A program made the position numbers and the translations under genes. 64,000 nt of DNA from Sporobacter sp942492735 (GTDB lineage: Bacteria; Bacillota; Clostridia; Oscillospirales; Oscillospiraceae): NCBI GenBank assembly GCA_942492735.1, contig OW818648.1:3038001-3102000 (forward strand), given 5' to 3'. The notes beneath the pieces were generated by a model. That model ran no database searches, had not been told where the DNA came from, and saw nothing but the letters and a program-made list of their open reading frames with translations. Shown in pieces: positions 25,596 through 34,180 of the stretch. Each line of letters begins with the position of its first letter. Position 1 is the first letter of the stretch.

Positions 25596-26342
25596 TCAAT
25601 CTGACTTTGGTTTTCCGGCAGTCATAAAAATGCGTTTATCACTTTCACCGGGTTTCTCGAACGTCATATCCCCATAGACGGAGACATCCGCATACCCTTG
25701 TTCTTTAAGCATTTTTTCCAGACTGTGTATTTCATATGCGTACTCGATATGCTCTTCCCTGCTGCGTGTCCATTTCTTCCCTTCTCTGGCGAAGATGTCC
25801 ATCCCGTAATGGCAAGCGTTCTCTTCTTTATCGAATTCTGCCCGCCAAACGCAATAGACGTCATCCGTTTCGTCAAGAAAAACTTCCCCGTCAAGGCTCT
25901 TCAGCTTTGACGGGGTATGTATATCAAAAATAAACATGCCGCCGGGTTCCAGAAACAGCATGACACGGCGAAACACTTCGGCTATCATGTCCGGTCTAAT
26001 ATAATTCATGCCGTCAAGTGAGCAGACAGCGGCATCCACCGTGCCGAAAAGATCAAGCTGCTCCAACGACTGGTTGATCAGCATCGGCCTATTTGCAGTG
26101 TTATAAGCCTTTTGTGCAGCCACAGAGAGCATCTCTTCAGACGCATCAACACCGATCATGTCAAAGCCTCTCTCCGCCAGGAGGCACGTCAGTGTGCCGG
26201 TACCGCAGGCCAAATCGAGGACTGTCTGTACCGGTACGTCTTTTCGTTTAAATAAGGCTTGATAATAATCCGCTATAGCTCCATACGGTACATCACAGGT
26301 CAATGTGTCATAAAACCTTGCAAGTAGGGAGTATGCGCTCAT
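25596..26342 (-). CDS. Class I SAM-dependent methyltransferase
   Basis: 248 residues. The SAM-binding motif I is VLDLACGTGTLTCLLAERG (about 40-58), followed by MIGVDASEEML (motif II) and DAAVCSLDGMNYI. The C-terminal part (RSREEHIEYAYEIHSLEKML) resembles small-molecule methyltransferases of the Methyltransf_25 type. It starts within the last codons of yerC (ATGA-type overlap) after GGAGAAGAA, so the two are coupled, and it precedes hslO by 9 bases. The substrate is unknown. Confidence 0.87.
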   Translation of the reverse strand: MSAYSLLARFYDTLTCDVPYGAIADYYQALFKRKDVPVQTVLDLACGTGTLTCLLAERGFDMIGVDASEEMLSVAAQKAYNTANRPMLINQSLEQLDLFGTVDAAVCSLDGMNYIRPDMIAEVFRRVMLFLEPGGMFIFDIHTPSKLKSLDGEVFLDETDDVYCVWRAEFDKEENACHYGMDIFAREGKKWTRSREEHIEYAYEIHSLEKMLKEQGYADVSVYGDMTFEKPGESDKRIFMTAGKPKSD

Positions 26343-26644
26343 TTCTTCTTCTCCGCCAGCCTTTTAAACGCAATTTCATAACCATCAGCCCCGTACATGA
26401 GACTCCTGTTGACACGGCTGATTGTCGCGGAGGATGCACCGGTCTGTTCCAGAATGCTGTTATATATATGACCCTGATTGAGAAGCATAGCAACATGATA
26501 ACGCTGTTCCATTGCCCGAAGCTCGGTGACCGAACAGAGGTCGTCAAAAAAACGGATGCATTCCTCGACCGTCTCCATCGTCAGTATTGCTTCATACATT
26601 TCAATATTTCTGTCTTTTTTGCTGTTCTTAAGGCTTTTATTCAT
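26339..26644 (-). CDS. yerC: YerC/YecD family TrpR-related protein
   Basis: 101 residues, all helical, with a TrpR-like helix-turn-helix: LRAMEQRYHVAMLLNQGHIY then NSILEQTGASSATISRVNRSL. The family is widespread in Bacillota and its operator and effector are not well defined. GGAGGGG lies close to the start at 26644. It heads the yerC-methyltransferase-hslO operon, with a candidate promoter at 26683-26711. Confidence 0.9.
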   Translation of the reverse strand: MNKSLKNSKKDRNIEMYEAILTMETVEECIRFFDDLCSVTELRAMEQRYHVAMLLNQGHIYNSILEQTGASSATISRVNRSLMYGADGYEIAFKRLAEKKK

Positions 26645-26682
26645 ACGTGTCCCCTCCAGGAAGCTTACATTGTTTATTTTTT

Positions 26683-26711
26683 ATTTTACAGCACTAAAGC
26701 ATTGAAGTAAA
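26683..26711 (-). promoter_or_regulatory. Promoter of the yerC operon
   Basis: TTTACT, 17 bases, TAAAAT on the minus strand, 39 bases before the yerC start. Confidence 0.55.
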
Positions 26712-26778
26712 GATTAATTTTATTTTAACCCTTTTAAGCGTGCCAACATATTGTATGAACGAAGGGGCGTGATTTTTT

Positions 26779-27432
26779 ATGATGAGTATTTCCGAGGGAC
26801 GTCTGTCTGAAGAGCTTACATACGAAGGAATCACAATGGTCACAGCTGATTTCCGTTACCCCATCGTATCAAGCGGAGACAGCAAGGCAGATAAACGCAT
26901 AAATAATTATTACAAGCATATAGCGAAAACGCTCATGCGAAAGGCGCGAAACGAACTTTTACCCTCAGCCGTTGACGAATGGCGATACTCTCAAGAAAAT
27001 GGTTTTCCGTTCCGCCAGTTTGACAGTGTCATGAAATATACGGTGACATATAATGCGTCGGATATCCTCAGTCTATTTTACGATGTATATGAGTACACAG
27101 GCGGCGCGCATGGTATTACAAAGCGCTTTGGCGATACATGGCGCGCCTCAACCGGCTGGTTTTTGGAGCTTGCTGATTTTTTTCAACGCGGGACGAATTA
27201 CAAGCGGCTGCTCGTTGATAACGCCGTTTCAACTGCCGCAAAGCAAATGGCGGAGGGCACGCACCATTATTTTGATCAATACAGAAAGCTCATAAAAAAA
27301 TATTTCAGTCCAACAAAATTTTACATAATCACCGGTGGTATTGCCAACTTTTACGATCAATATTCGATTGCGCCCGGCTATGAGGGCACGCCTGTATTTG
27401 AGTATACAACCGAAGTTCAAACATATGCCTGA
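26779..27432 (+). CDS. DUF3298-containing protein
   Basis: 217 residues. The first part has VTADFRYPIVSSGDSKADKR and INNYYKHIAKTLMRKAR, resembling the DUF4163-like region, and the second contains SLFYDVYEYTGGAHGITKRF then GDTWRASTGWFLELADFF, the DUF3298 core found in RsiV-like anti-sigma factors. Unlike RsiV it has no transmembrane segment and no signal peptide, so a cytoplasmic form is likely. AAGGGG lies 12 bases from the ATG. It is convergent with pfkA and followed by a 50-base tandem repeat. The function is unknown. Confidence 0.75.
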   Translation: MMSISEGRLSEELTYEGITMVTADFRYPIVSSGDSKADKRINNYYKHIAKTLMRKARNELLPSAVDEWRYSQENGFPFRQFDSVMKYTVTYNASDILSLFYDVYEYTGGAHGITKRFGDTWRASTGWFLELADFFQRGTNYKRLLVDNAVSTAAKQMAEGTHHYFDQYRKLIKKYFSPTKFYIITGGIANFYDQYSIAPGYEGTPVFEYTTEVQTYA

Positions 27433-27556
27433 ATCAGCTCATTAAAGCATCCTGGTAAATGCAGGACGGTAATCTAACCTAAGTCAGCTCATTAAAGCAT
27501 CCTGGTAAATGCAGGGTGGTAATCTAACCTAAGTCAGCTCATTAAAGCATCCTGCA
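27431..27556. repeat. 50-base tandem repeat derived from the pfkA 3' end
   Basis: Two full 50-base units (27431-27480 and 27481-27530) and a partial third (27531 to about 27556) share TCAGCTCATTAAAGCATCCT. The third copy is the authentic pfkA terminus, including the stop codon. Units 1 and 2 differ at only a few bases. Confidence 0.85.
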
Positions 27557-28508
27557 TTGTGCAGGCATCTTCATCGAGTCCTTTGGTCATGCTGAGTGCT
27601 TCCTCAATATCATAATCGACGCATTTTTCGCCGTACATGCAGATAACCCTATTGAAGACGCCGTCTGCTAAAAGCCGAACCGCTCTGTAACCCATACGGG
27701 ATGCCGTTACACGGTCACGCACAAGCGGTGTTCCGCCGCGCTGGATATGGCCGAGTGTTGTCACGCGCGTTTCAATCCCCGTCAGTTCCTTAATCTTCTC
27801 CGCGACGTTGTGTGCTGATGCCGCGCCTTCGGCAACGATGACGGTAAAGTGCGTATGTCCTGCCAATCGGGCTGAACGTATTCTGTCGGCAACATCCCTC
27901 TCAAAGTTGATTTCCATTTCAGGAATCAGTGTAACGGTTGCGCCGGTCGATATACCGACATTCAGCGCCAAATGACCTGCCCTGTGACCCATCACCTCGA
28001 CGACCGAACAGCGTTCGTGCGCCTGCATTGTGTCGTCAAGCTTGTCACAGGCGTCGATCGCTGTGTTGCAAGCCGTATCAAATCCAATTGTATAGGTTGT
28101 ACAACCAATGTCGTTATCGATTGTGCCCGGAATACCAATGACGGGTATCCCCGCTTTTGACAACGCCAGAGCCCCGCGGTAAGAACCGTCTCCGCCAATG
28201 ATAACGAGGCCGTCAATACCCATGAATTTACAATTGTCCGCGCCGCGCTTCAATCCTTTTTTTGTCATGAACTCTGGGCTTCTCGCCGTGTATAGACACG
28301 TACCGCCGAGACGCGTAATGCCCATAACATCATCCGCCGTCATGTTAATGACATCACCGCTGATCAACCCGTTATAGCCCCGGCGCACACCCACACATTC
28401 GATACCGAGATGCTGCGCGGTCAGTACAACAGCTCTGATCGCCGCGTTCATCCCTGGAGCGTCACCGCCTGAGGTTAAAACACCGATCCGCTTAACGCTG
28501 TGACCCAT
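27534..28508 (-). CDS. pfkA: 6-phosphofructokinase, ATP-dependent type
   Basis: Commits fructose-6-phosphate to glycolysis. 324 residues with RIGVLTSGGDAPGMNAAIRA (nucleotide-binding), the GGDGSYRGA loop typical of ATP users, PGTIDNDIGCTTYTIGFDTA with the catalytic Asp, EVMGHRAGHLAL, and LGHIQRGGTPLVRDRVTASRMG (last two in part). GGAGG precedes the start. It is the last gene of a five-gene unit starting with the SpoIVFA-like gene, 17 bases after the TIGR03936 gene. No pyruvate kinase gene follows, unlike the common pfkA-pyk arrangement. Confidence 0.97.
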   Translation of the reverse strand: MGHSVKRIGVLTSGGDAPGMNAAIRAVVLTAQHLGIECVGVRRGYNGLISGDVINMTADDVMGITRLGGTCLYTARSPEFMTKKGLKRGADNCKFMGIDGLVIIGGDGSYRGALALSKAGIPVIGIPGTIDNDIGCTTYTIGFDTACNTAIDACDKLDDTMQAHERCSVVEVMGHRAGHLALNVGISTGATVTLIPEMEINFERDVADRIRSARLAGHTHFTVIVAEGAASAHNVAEKIKELTGIETRVTTLGHIQRGGTPLVRDRVTASRMGYRAVRLLADGVFNRVICMYGEKCVDYDIEEALSMTKGLDEDACTMQDALMS

Positions 28509-28525
28509 AATACTGCCTCCTAATT

Positions 28526-29188
28526 CTATCTATAAATAGTATGATTCGCATCATAAACGTCAATGCGTTTGAATGCAGCAAAATCCGGCGCGCATGACGG
28601 CAAATGAACAGAAACCGCCGCAATCATATTATCTGGGTTTAAAGACGGATTCTGTGCCGATATCACAGCGTGGACTGCTATCATTTCTTTGCTTTTTTCT
28701 TCAAAACGGATGCTGTCGATCAATGGGATAATATCAGTATCAACATACCCCTTTTTTGATTTCTTTGATATGATTAACTCTTTTGACTTAAACAGCGCCG
28801 TCAGTTCGTCACTCGTCTGCTCCCGTATCCCCGCATCGTAAATAAGGTTTCCCTCAACCTCTGTCCAGACGATATCGACAAATTTCTTAATTGGTTGATA
28901 TGCTTTTATTGCTTCAATACCTTCGGGCATTGTCCGGTTTAGAATACCTGGAAGCGTATCCAAATCAAGATTGTCCGACAGATCAAAATCAAGCATCTCA
29001 CATATGCTTTCAATGCCAACAGATAAGGGCAGCGCGAATGTCATATAGGGGTGCGGATTAAATCCCTCCGTATGGCGCAGATTGACACCGGCGCGCAGAA
29101 ACACGCGCTGGAACGTCCGCATTAAGTCGAGGTGGGATATATACTTCGCGCGACCCGTTTTTGAAAACAACAATCTCGTTCTAAGCAT
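28526..29188 (-). CDS. TIGR03936 family (DUF2344) protein
   Basis: 220 residues. The family signature RLLFSKTGRAKYISHLDLMR opens the protein, followed by FQRVFLRAGVNLRHTEGFNP HPYMTFALPLSVGIES as one conserved block. In clostridia it is regularly paired, or fused, with the TIGR03960 radical-SAM protein, as here where the two ORFs overlap by 8 bases. This suggests a shared role in RNA or ribosome-related modification, but no activity is established. GGGGG lies upstream of the ATG. Confidence 0.9.
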   Translation of the reverse strand: MLRTRLLFSKTGRAKYISHLDLMRTFQRVFLRAGVNLRHTEGFNPHPYMTFALPLSVGIESICEMLDFDLSDNLDLDTLPGILNRTMPEGIEAIKAYQPIKKFVDIVWTEVEGNLIYDAGIREQTSDELTALFKSKELIISKKSKKGYVDTDIIPLIDSIRFEEKSKEMIAVHAVISAQNPSLNPDNMIAAVSVHLPSCAPDFAAFKRIDVYDANHTIYR

Positions 29189-31016
29189 CGCATTTTCCCC
29201 CGCTAATTAAGTTTGACGCGCCGCAGCCCGTGCATTCGGTGCGGCAATCGGGGGTTATTTTATTACCGTAACCGGCATTCCGCTCTTCCCAGAGGTAGTT
29301 CTCACTGACACCGGCTGAAACCACGTTCCACGGAAATATTTCGCCGAAGGGCCGTTCCCTCTGCGCGTAGAACGATGCATCAAGACCGCAGGCGTTGATA
29401 GCGTTTATCCAGCGTTCGAACGAAAAATACTCATCCCAGGCATCCAGCCGTCCGCCGTTTTGAACGACATTCTCAAGCACTTTGCCGACGTTTCTGTCGC
29501 CGCGCGCCAGTACAGCTTCTATGAGGCTCGTCTCAGGCGAATGCCAATTGTACGTGATCGCCTTCGAACGCATCGCGCCGCGCAAGAGCTCCACCTTACG
29601 CCGATACTCCTCCAGTGGGACTTGTCCAGCCCACTGAAACGGCGTCATCGGCTTGGGTATAAAGCACGAGGTGCTGACCGTAATCTTGACGCCACGCGCT
29701 TTATTCTTCGCGTATTGCTTCCAGGTATATAGTACTTTGTCGGCAAGAGACGCGATTGCAATAACGTCCTCATCTGTTTCGGTCGGTAATCCGAGCATGA
29801 AATAGAGCTTGACGCTGTTCCAACCACCCGCAAAAGCAACCCGGCATGTTTCAAGTAGGTCATCCTGTGTGACATTTTTATTGATTGCGTCCCGCAGTCG
29901 CTGGCTGCCGGCTTCCGGGGCAAACGTCAATCCCGTTTTTCGAACTTTCTGCACCTTCTCCATGAGCTCAATAGAGAAATTGTCTGCCCGCAGGGACGGC
30001 AGAGAAAGACTGATGCTCCTTGGCTCGCACCAGTCAAGCAGTCCGTCGCACAATTTGAATAATTCTTTGTAGTCGCTTGTACTCAGAGAGGACAACGTGA
30101 TTTCTTCGTATCCCGCGTTTTCGAGCGCCTGGATTCCGTATTCGACCAGCTTGTCCTGTGATCTGGCACGTACTGGCCTGTAGGTGTATCCCGCCTGGCA
30201 GAACCGACATGCGCGCGTACATCCGCGGAATAGCTCCAATACAACTCTATCATGCACAATTTCCGTCGACGGCACGATGGTTTCGACGGGATAATAGGAC
30301 GTATCGAAGTTTTCAGCAATCCTCTTGATAACCGGCAACGGCACACCTTCCGGCGCGGATATTCTCTCGATTGTTCCATCGAGCATATAGCATATCCTAT
30401 AGAGACTTGGAACATAGACACCCCTGATCCGCGCCGCTATTTTCAAAAACGCTTCCTTATCGAGACCGTTTTTCTTTGACGTCCTATAGGCTTCGATAAC
30501 TTCGCCGTTAACCTCTTCTCCCTCGCCGATGATGAAAAGATCAATGAAATCGGCCATCGGTTCTGGGTTATACGCACACGTACCGCCCGCTATTACAAGC
30601 GGGTAAAGCCCGTGCCGAAGCGACGAGCGCATGGGAATGCCCGCCAGGTCAAGCATATTGAGCACATTTGTATAGGCCATCTCATAACCCAGCGAAAAAG
30701 CAATGATGTCAAAATCTTTGATAGCGTCACCGCTCTCGAGCCCATAAAGATGCATCTGCGCTTTGCGCATTTCATCTTCCATGTCACCCCACGGCGCAAA
30801 CACGCGCTCACACCAGACGCCGTCTATCTTATTTGCCAGGCCGTACAATATTCTGATACCGAGATTTGACATGCCAATCTCATACGTATCGGGAAAGCAA
30901 AGCGCGATTCTCGTATCGACTTCAGATTTCGGCTTAATGACCTGCCCGTACTCTCCGCCGGTGTATCTTGCAGGCTTCTGCACCTTCGGTAAAATTCTTT
31001 CTAGTTTTTTATCCAT
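29181..31016 (-). CDS. TIGR03960 family B12-binding-like radical SAM protein
   Basis: 611 residues. An N-terminal Rossmann region of the cobalamin-binding type (ALCFPDTYEIGMSNLGIRIL, VIAGGTCAYNPEPMADFIDL) precedes the radical-SAM core with LFRGCTRACRFCQAGYTYRP, whose CxxxCxxC binds the [4Fe-4S] cluster. A C-terminal region of about 150 residues has a Cys-rich tail (DCRTECTGCGASNLISGGKC) that could bind another cluster. It overlaps the M50 gene by 16 bases and the TIGR03936 gene by 8. The reaction is unknown. Confidence 0.93.
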   Translation of the reverse strand: MDKKLERILPKVQKPARYTGGEYGQVIKPKSEVDTRIALCFPDTYEIGMSNLGIRILYGLANKIDGVWCERVFAPWGDMEDEMRKAQMHLYGLESGDAIKDFDIIAFSLGYEMAYTNVLNMLDLAGIPMRSSLRHGLYPLVIAGGTCAYNPEPMADFIDLFIIGEGEEVNGEVIEAYRTSKKNGLDKEAFLKIAARIRGVYVPSLYRICYMLDGTIERISAPEGVPLPVIKRIAENFDTSYYPVETIVPSTEIVHDRVVLELFRGCTRACRFCQAGYTYRPVRARSQDKLVEYGIQALENAGYEEITLSSLSTSDYKELFKLCDGLLDWCEPRSISLSLPSLRADNFSIELMEKVQKVRKTGLTFAPEAGSQRLRDAINKNVTQDDLLETCRVAFAGGWNSVKLYFMLGLPTETDEDVIAIASLADKVLYTWKQYAKNKARGVKITVSTSCFIPKPMTPFQWAGQVPLEEYRRKVELLRGAMRSKAITYNWHSPETSLIEAVLARGDRNVGKVLENVVQNGGRLDAWDEYFSFERWINAINACGLDASFYAQRERPFGEIFPWNVVSAGVSENYLWEERNAGYGNKITPDCRTECTGCGASNLISGGKCDA

Positions 31017-31645
31017 GATTCACTTCCAACAATTTTTCGCTTCGATTTTATACTAATATTACTTCTTTTACAATAGCTGATTAACAGCCAAAAGGCCGTG
31101 AGGAGAAGTGTGAAGTTGACTTTTGTTCTGAGCAGAATGTACGTTCCGGCGGCAAGCAGCACCAAGATCACAGCACAGCTCAGTATGCATGACAGGCGTT
31201 CAGCCTTTTCAAGGCCAAAGATCAACGCTGCCGCAGCGTATATCACTTTACCGCCGTCAAGCGGCAGGGCCGGCAGTACGTTGAATACGCAAAAAATAAA
31301 ACTGACGCCTGAAATGATATAGGCTTCCTGGTAACCGGTATACCGTCCAACAAACGAGGCAATAATGGCCAAAAGCAGGCTCGCGAGCGGTCCGGCTGCA
31401 GACGTGATGATTTCTGTTAAATAGGACATACGGCAATCGCTGCGCATTGTCAGACCCCAGAGCTCAAGTTTCAGCTCTGTGACACGCTGTTTCCGAATTT
31501 TAAGGGCGACAAAATGCCCTGCCTCATGAACGGCAGCGGCAATGACCACACCAACCACAATACTGCCCGAATCAAAAAAATACGCGGCAGCAAGCGCTAA
31601 AAGCGCTGCGCCGCTGATCTTCAGCTTTCCGATTGTTATTCCCAT
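31001..31645 (-). CDS. Intramembrane M50 metalloprotease, SpoIVFB-like
   Basis: 214 residues with about six hydrophobic segments. The zinc site is HEAGH (about residues 40-44) and the third ligand lies in FNVLPALPLDGGKV. Size and topology fit SpoIVFB, which cleaves pro-sigma-K in the mother cell during sporulation. The preceding overlapping gene encodes a SpoIVFA-like M23 protein, the partner and regulator in Bacillus, which supports that role. GGAG precedes the ATG. The C-terminus overlaps the TIGR03960 gene. A CBS domain, present in many other M50 proteases and in SpoIVFB itself, is not visible. Confidence 0.85.
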   Translation of the reverse strand: MGITIGKLKISGAALLALAAAYFFDSGSIVVGVVIAAAVHEAGHFVALKIRKQRVTELKLELWGLTMRSDCRMSYLTEIITSAAGPLASLLLAIIASFVGRYTGYQEAYIISGVSFIFCVFNVLPALPLDGGKVIYAAAALIFGLEKAERLSCILSCAVILVLLAAGTYILLRTKVNFTLLLTAFWLLISYCKRSNISIKSKRKIVGSESWIKN

Positions 31646-32709
31646 TTGATATAATACTCCGGATTCACATATTGCCCGTTAATCTTGAGTTCGAAATGGA
31701 GGCACGTTTCTGTCGCATTACCGGTATCGCCGACTGTTGCGATTTTATCTCCCTTTGCTACTGTTTGTCCGCTTGTGACAAAAAGGCTGGCGCAATGTGC
31801 ATATTGCGATTCTATATCGCCGTGACTGATAATGACATACTTGCCGAGCGTTGTACTGTCTCCTGCCGCGAGGACCTTGCCATTGGCAAACGAGGTGATT
31901 GGCGTTCCTTTTTTTGCGCAGATATCAGTGCCATAATGGAACTTGACACTTTTTAGCGTTGGATGTATTCGATACCCAAACGAGGACGACACCACACCGT
32001 CGAGCGGACTATCATATGCAATACTGATTCTGGGCATATCATATGTGACACCGGCAGGTATCGCATAATCCGAGTATTCTTCCTGACTCTGAATGAACGC
32101 GGTGATCACGGCATTCGACAAGGAATCTTCATCATCAGCCGCATCTGATGCAGACGTGTCCAATGCACCGGCATTTAATGCACCGGCATTTAATGCATCG
32201 GCATTATCTTCAGCGAACACCGGTGCCGATTCTTCGTTCGTTTCAAGCGCGGTGAGACTCGCATCTGTGGCGGCTGTATCTGTCACGGCAGAGTTAAGAT
32301 CATTCTCTGTTATCGCATCGCTGGCTGCTGCATTATCGTTAGAAGCCGGCATCCCATTCTCAGAAGGCGATGTTTGCGCTTGGTTATCATCTAGCTCAGA
32401 TGGTTTCCCTGTAAAGGCATAGGTGAACGCTTCACCCAGGGCTGTCGTGAATTTCTTTTCACCGCTGATACCTTCACCGAGCGATGTCAGCGCCGCCTTA
32501 TAATTCACAACGGTGTTGAGCTTATCCCCTATTAACGCAAGCTCTGACGGAAACAGTAATTTCATGAACGCCGCAACAACAAAAAGCCCGGCACAGATAA
32601 AAAGCTTAATCGCCCGGCGAGAAGATTTGTCGTTTTTTGTATGCGCTGAAGAGGAATGACGGCGTCGAGTAGAGCCTCTTCTTCCGTCATATGATCTGTA
32701 CCTGTCCAA
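31636..32709 (-). CDS. Membrane M23-fold protein, SpoIVFA-like
   Basis: 357 residues: a basic Ser/Arg-rich cytoplasmic N-terminus, one membrane segment (about 33-52), a long Ala/Asp/Ser/Thr-rich linker (about 100-210) and a C-terminal LytM/M23 domain. The domain keeps HYGTDI and SFGYRIHP, but the usual HxH reads CLHFE, so one zinc ligand is replaced by Cys. SpoIVFA controls SpoIVFB and is itself cleaved; this protein precedes and overlaps the M50 gene by 10 bases. The linker contains three 15-base tandem units (32160-32204). Start is TTG at 32709 after GGAGGTG. Confidence 0.85.
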   Translation of the reverse strand: MDRYRSYDGRRGSTRRRHSSSAHTKNDKSSRRAIKLFICAGLFVVAAFMKLLFPSELALIGDKLNTVVNYKAALTSLGEGISGEKKFTTALGEAFTYAFTGKPSELDDNQAQTSPSENGMPASNDNAAASDAITENDLNSAVTDTAATDASLTALETNEESAPVFAEDNADALNAGALNAGALDTSASDAADDEDSLSNAVITAFIQSQEEYSDYAIPAGVTYDMPRISIAYDSPLDGVVSSSFGYRIHPTLKSVKFHYGTDICAKKGTPITSFANGKVLAAGDSTTLGKYVIISHGDIESQYAHCASLFVTSGQTVAKGDKIATVGDTGNATETCLHFELKINGQYVNPEYYIKWE

Positions 32710-32816
32710 AATAATTCACCTCCACAGTAAATAATTATATTCATATTTGTACGAGCATATGCAATTTATGGGAATTAAAAAGGCTATACACTGATATAAT
32801 GCCGCTTTCATGCAGA

Positions 32817-32841
32817 AAACAGAGGCCGGCGGCCTCTGTTT
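32817..32841 (-). terminator. Terminator of punA
   Basis: AAACAGAGGCC / GGCCTCTGTTT arms with a 3-base loop, 21 bases past the punA stop, ending in TTTT on the minus strand. Confidence 0.85.
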
Positions 32842-32861
32842 CATGTTCTGTGTTCGTGCTA

Positions 32862-33695
32862 TTACGAAAGACGGTTGATTCTGACGATCGATTCCGTTAT
32901 CAGTTTTTTAAAATCCGGTGCGACTTTATTTGTCGTTTCCTGCACTTCGGCATGTGTGAGCGGTGTTTTTGATAGTCCCGCCGCCATATTTGAAACGCAG
33001 GATATCCCGCATACCTTCATACCCATATGATTTGCCGCTATCGCTTCACATGCCGTGCTCATTCCGACGACATCGGCGCCGAGCGATCCATAAGCCTTGA
33101 TCTCTGCCGGTGTCTCAAAATTCGGTCCTGAGGCCTGTAAATAGACTCCTTCATGAAGCTTGATGTTCAAGCTCTTAGCGGTACCACGCACAGCCTCTAT
33201 GATGCTCTCATTATAGATATGGCTCATATCGGGAAATCGTGTGCCGAGTTCATCAATATTTGCGCCGATAAGCGGCGACGGTACATTAAACAAGATATGA
33301 TCACGGATGAGCATAAAATCGCCCGCAGAAAAAGATGTGTTAATGCCACCCGACGCGTTTGTCAAAAACAGGCAGTCCGCCCCCATCATGCCCATCAGTC
33401 GGATCGGCATGACAATGTCGTTCACAGCATATCCCTCATAATAATGAACACGGCCCTGCATGACGACGACAGGCACATCTTTGACATAACCGAAGATATA
33501 GCGGCCGCGGTGCCCCAGCACCGTGCTGACCGGAAAATTCTCGATTTCCGTATAGTCGATATGCGATACAACATCGATCCCCTCCGCATAATCGCCGAGG
33601 CCCGAGCCGAGTACAAGCGCAATTTTCGGAATAAATGATGTTTTTTGCCGGATGACCTTCAGGCTCTTTTCAAGTTTCTCATATGTGCTGTTCAT
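32862..33695 (-). CDS. punA: Purine nucleoside phosphorylase (inosine/guanosine type)
   Basis: Cleaves purine nucleosides with phosphate to base and ribose-1-phosphate for purine salvage. 277 residues, matching trimeric PNP-I. It shows LVLGSGLGDYAEGID (phosphate site), VVVMQGRVHYYEGY, LFLTNASGGINTSFSAGDFM, GVYLQASGPNFETPAEI (purine site) and GADVVGMSTACEAIAANHMG. A Glu-to-base contact and the Asn that set specificity for oxopurines are consistent with inosine/guanosine use. GGAG precedes the ATG. It is a single-gene unit. Confidence 0.95.
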   Translation of the reverse strand: MNSTYEKLEKSLKVIRQKTSFIPKIALVLGSGLGDYAEGIDVVSHIDYTEIENFPVSTVLGHRGRYIFGYVKDVPVVVMQGRVHYYEGYAVNDIVMPIRLMGMMGADCLFLTNASGGINTSFSAGDFMLIRDHILFNVPSPLIGANIDELGTRFPDMSHIYNESIIEAVRGTAKSLNIKLHEGVYLQASGPNFETPAEIKAYGSLGADVVGMSTACEAIAANHMGMKVCGISCVSNMAAGLSKTPLTHAEVQETTNKVAPDFKKLITESIVRINRLS

Positions 33696-33865
33696 AAATC
33701 TCCGTTCTGCCGCAAAATTGCCGCTGCTGTCTGCGTGCCGCGTTTTCCGACATGTTTTAATGTGATTTTAATGGTAATTCTATCATCTGTATATTTCTTT
33801 ATCAACCGCTATCATATATAATAATGAACAGCGAACATATTTTTATAAAACAGGAGTGGGACTAA

Positions 33866-34093
33866 ATGTACAGCAAACCGGTATCGCCAAAGAGCAGACT
33901 CGCTGCTTTATTGCTCTGTTTCTTTCTTGGCTACCTCGGCATACACAGGTTTTATGTCGGAAAAGTAGGCACAGGTGTGATCTGGCTCCTGACAGCCGGC
34001 TTCTTCGGTATTGGTTACATCATCGATCTGATCATGATCATCGTTGGTTCGTTTACCGATCGCGCCGGTTATTTTGTTATGAACTGGGATTAG
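33866..34093 (+). CDS. TM2 domain protein
   Basis: 75 residues with two hydrophobic hairpin segments (about 11-30 and 38-62) joined by GIHRFYVGKVGTGVIWLLT, the TM2 signature. Small TM2 proteins are common in bacteria; their role is poorly known. CAGGAG lies upstream of the ATG. A terminator hairpin follows that also contains the tRNA-Pro promoter. Confidence 0.9.
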   Translation: MYSKPVSPKSRLAALLLCFFLGYLGIHRFYVGKVGTGVIWLLTAGFFGIGYIIDLIMIIVGSFTDRAGYFVMNWD

Positions 34094-34110
34094 CAGACCA
34101 AAGAACCCAA

Positions 34111-34141
34111 AAAACACTTGACAGACTATCAAAAGTGTTTT
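34111..34141 (+). terminator. Terminator of the TM2 gene overlapping the tRNA-Pro promoter
   Basis: AAAACACTT / AAGTGTTTT arms followed by TATT; the -35 box of the tRNA promoter sits at the base of the left arm and the -10 box begins at the end of the right arm. Confidence 0.6.
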
Positions 34142-34146
34142 ATTCT
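34118..34146 (+). promoter_or_regulatory. Promoter of tRNA-Pro
   Basis: TTGACA, 17 bases, TATTCT, 35 bases upstream of the tRNA 5' end. Confidence 0.7.
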
Positions 34147-34150
34147 ACTT

Positions 34151-34175
34151 GAGCGAGTCGTTATGCGACTCGCTC
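34151..34175 (+). other. Hairpin at the 5' end of the tRNA-Pro precursor
   Basis: GAGCGAGTCG / CGACTCGCTC, perfect 10-base arms with a 5-base loop, spanning the expected transcription start and ending 5 bases before the tRNA. Confidence 0.65.
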
Positions 34176-34180
34176 AATAG

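Noticed and set aside
27431..27556. Possible CRISPR fragment
   Set aside because: Units are contiguous 50-base copies without spacers, and they derive from the pfkA coding end.
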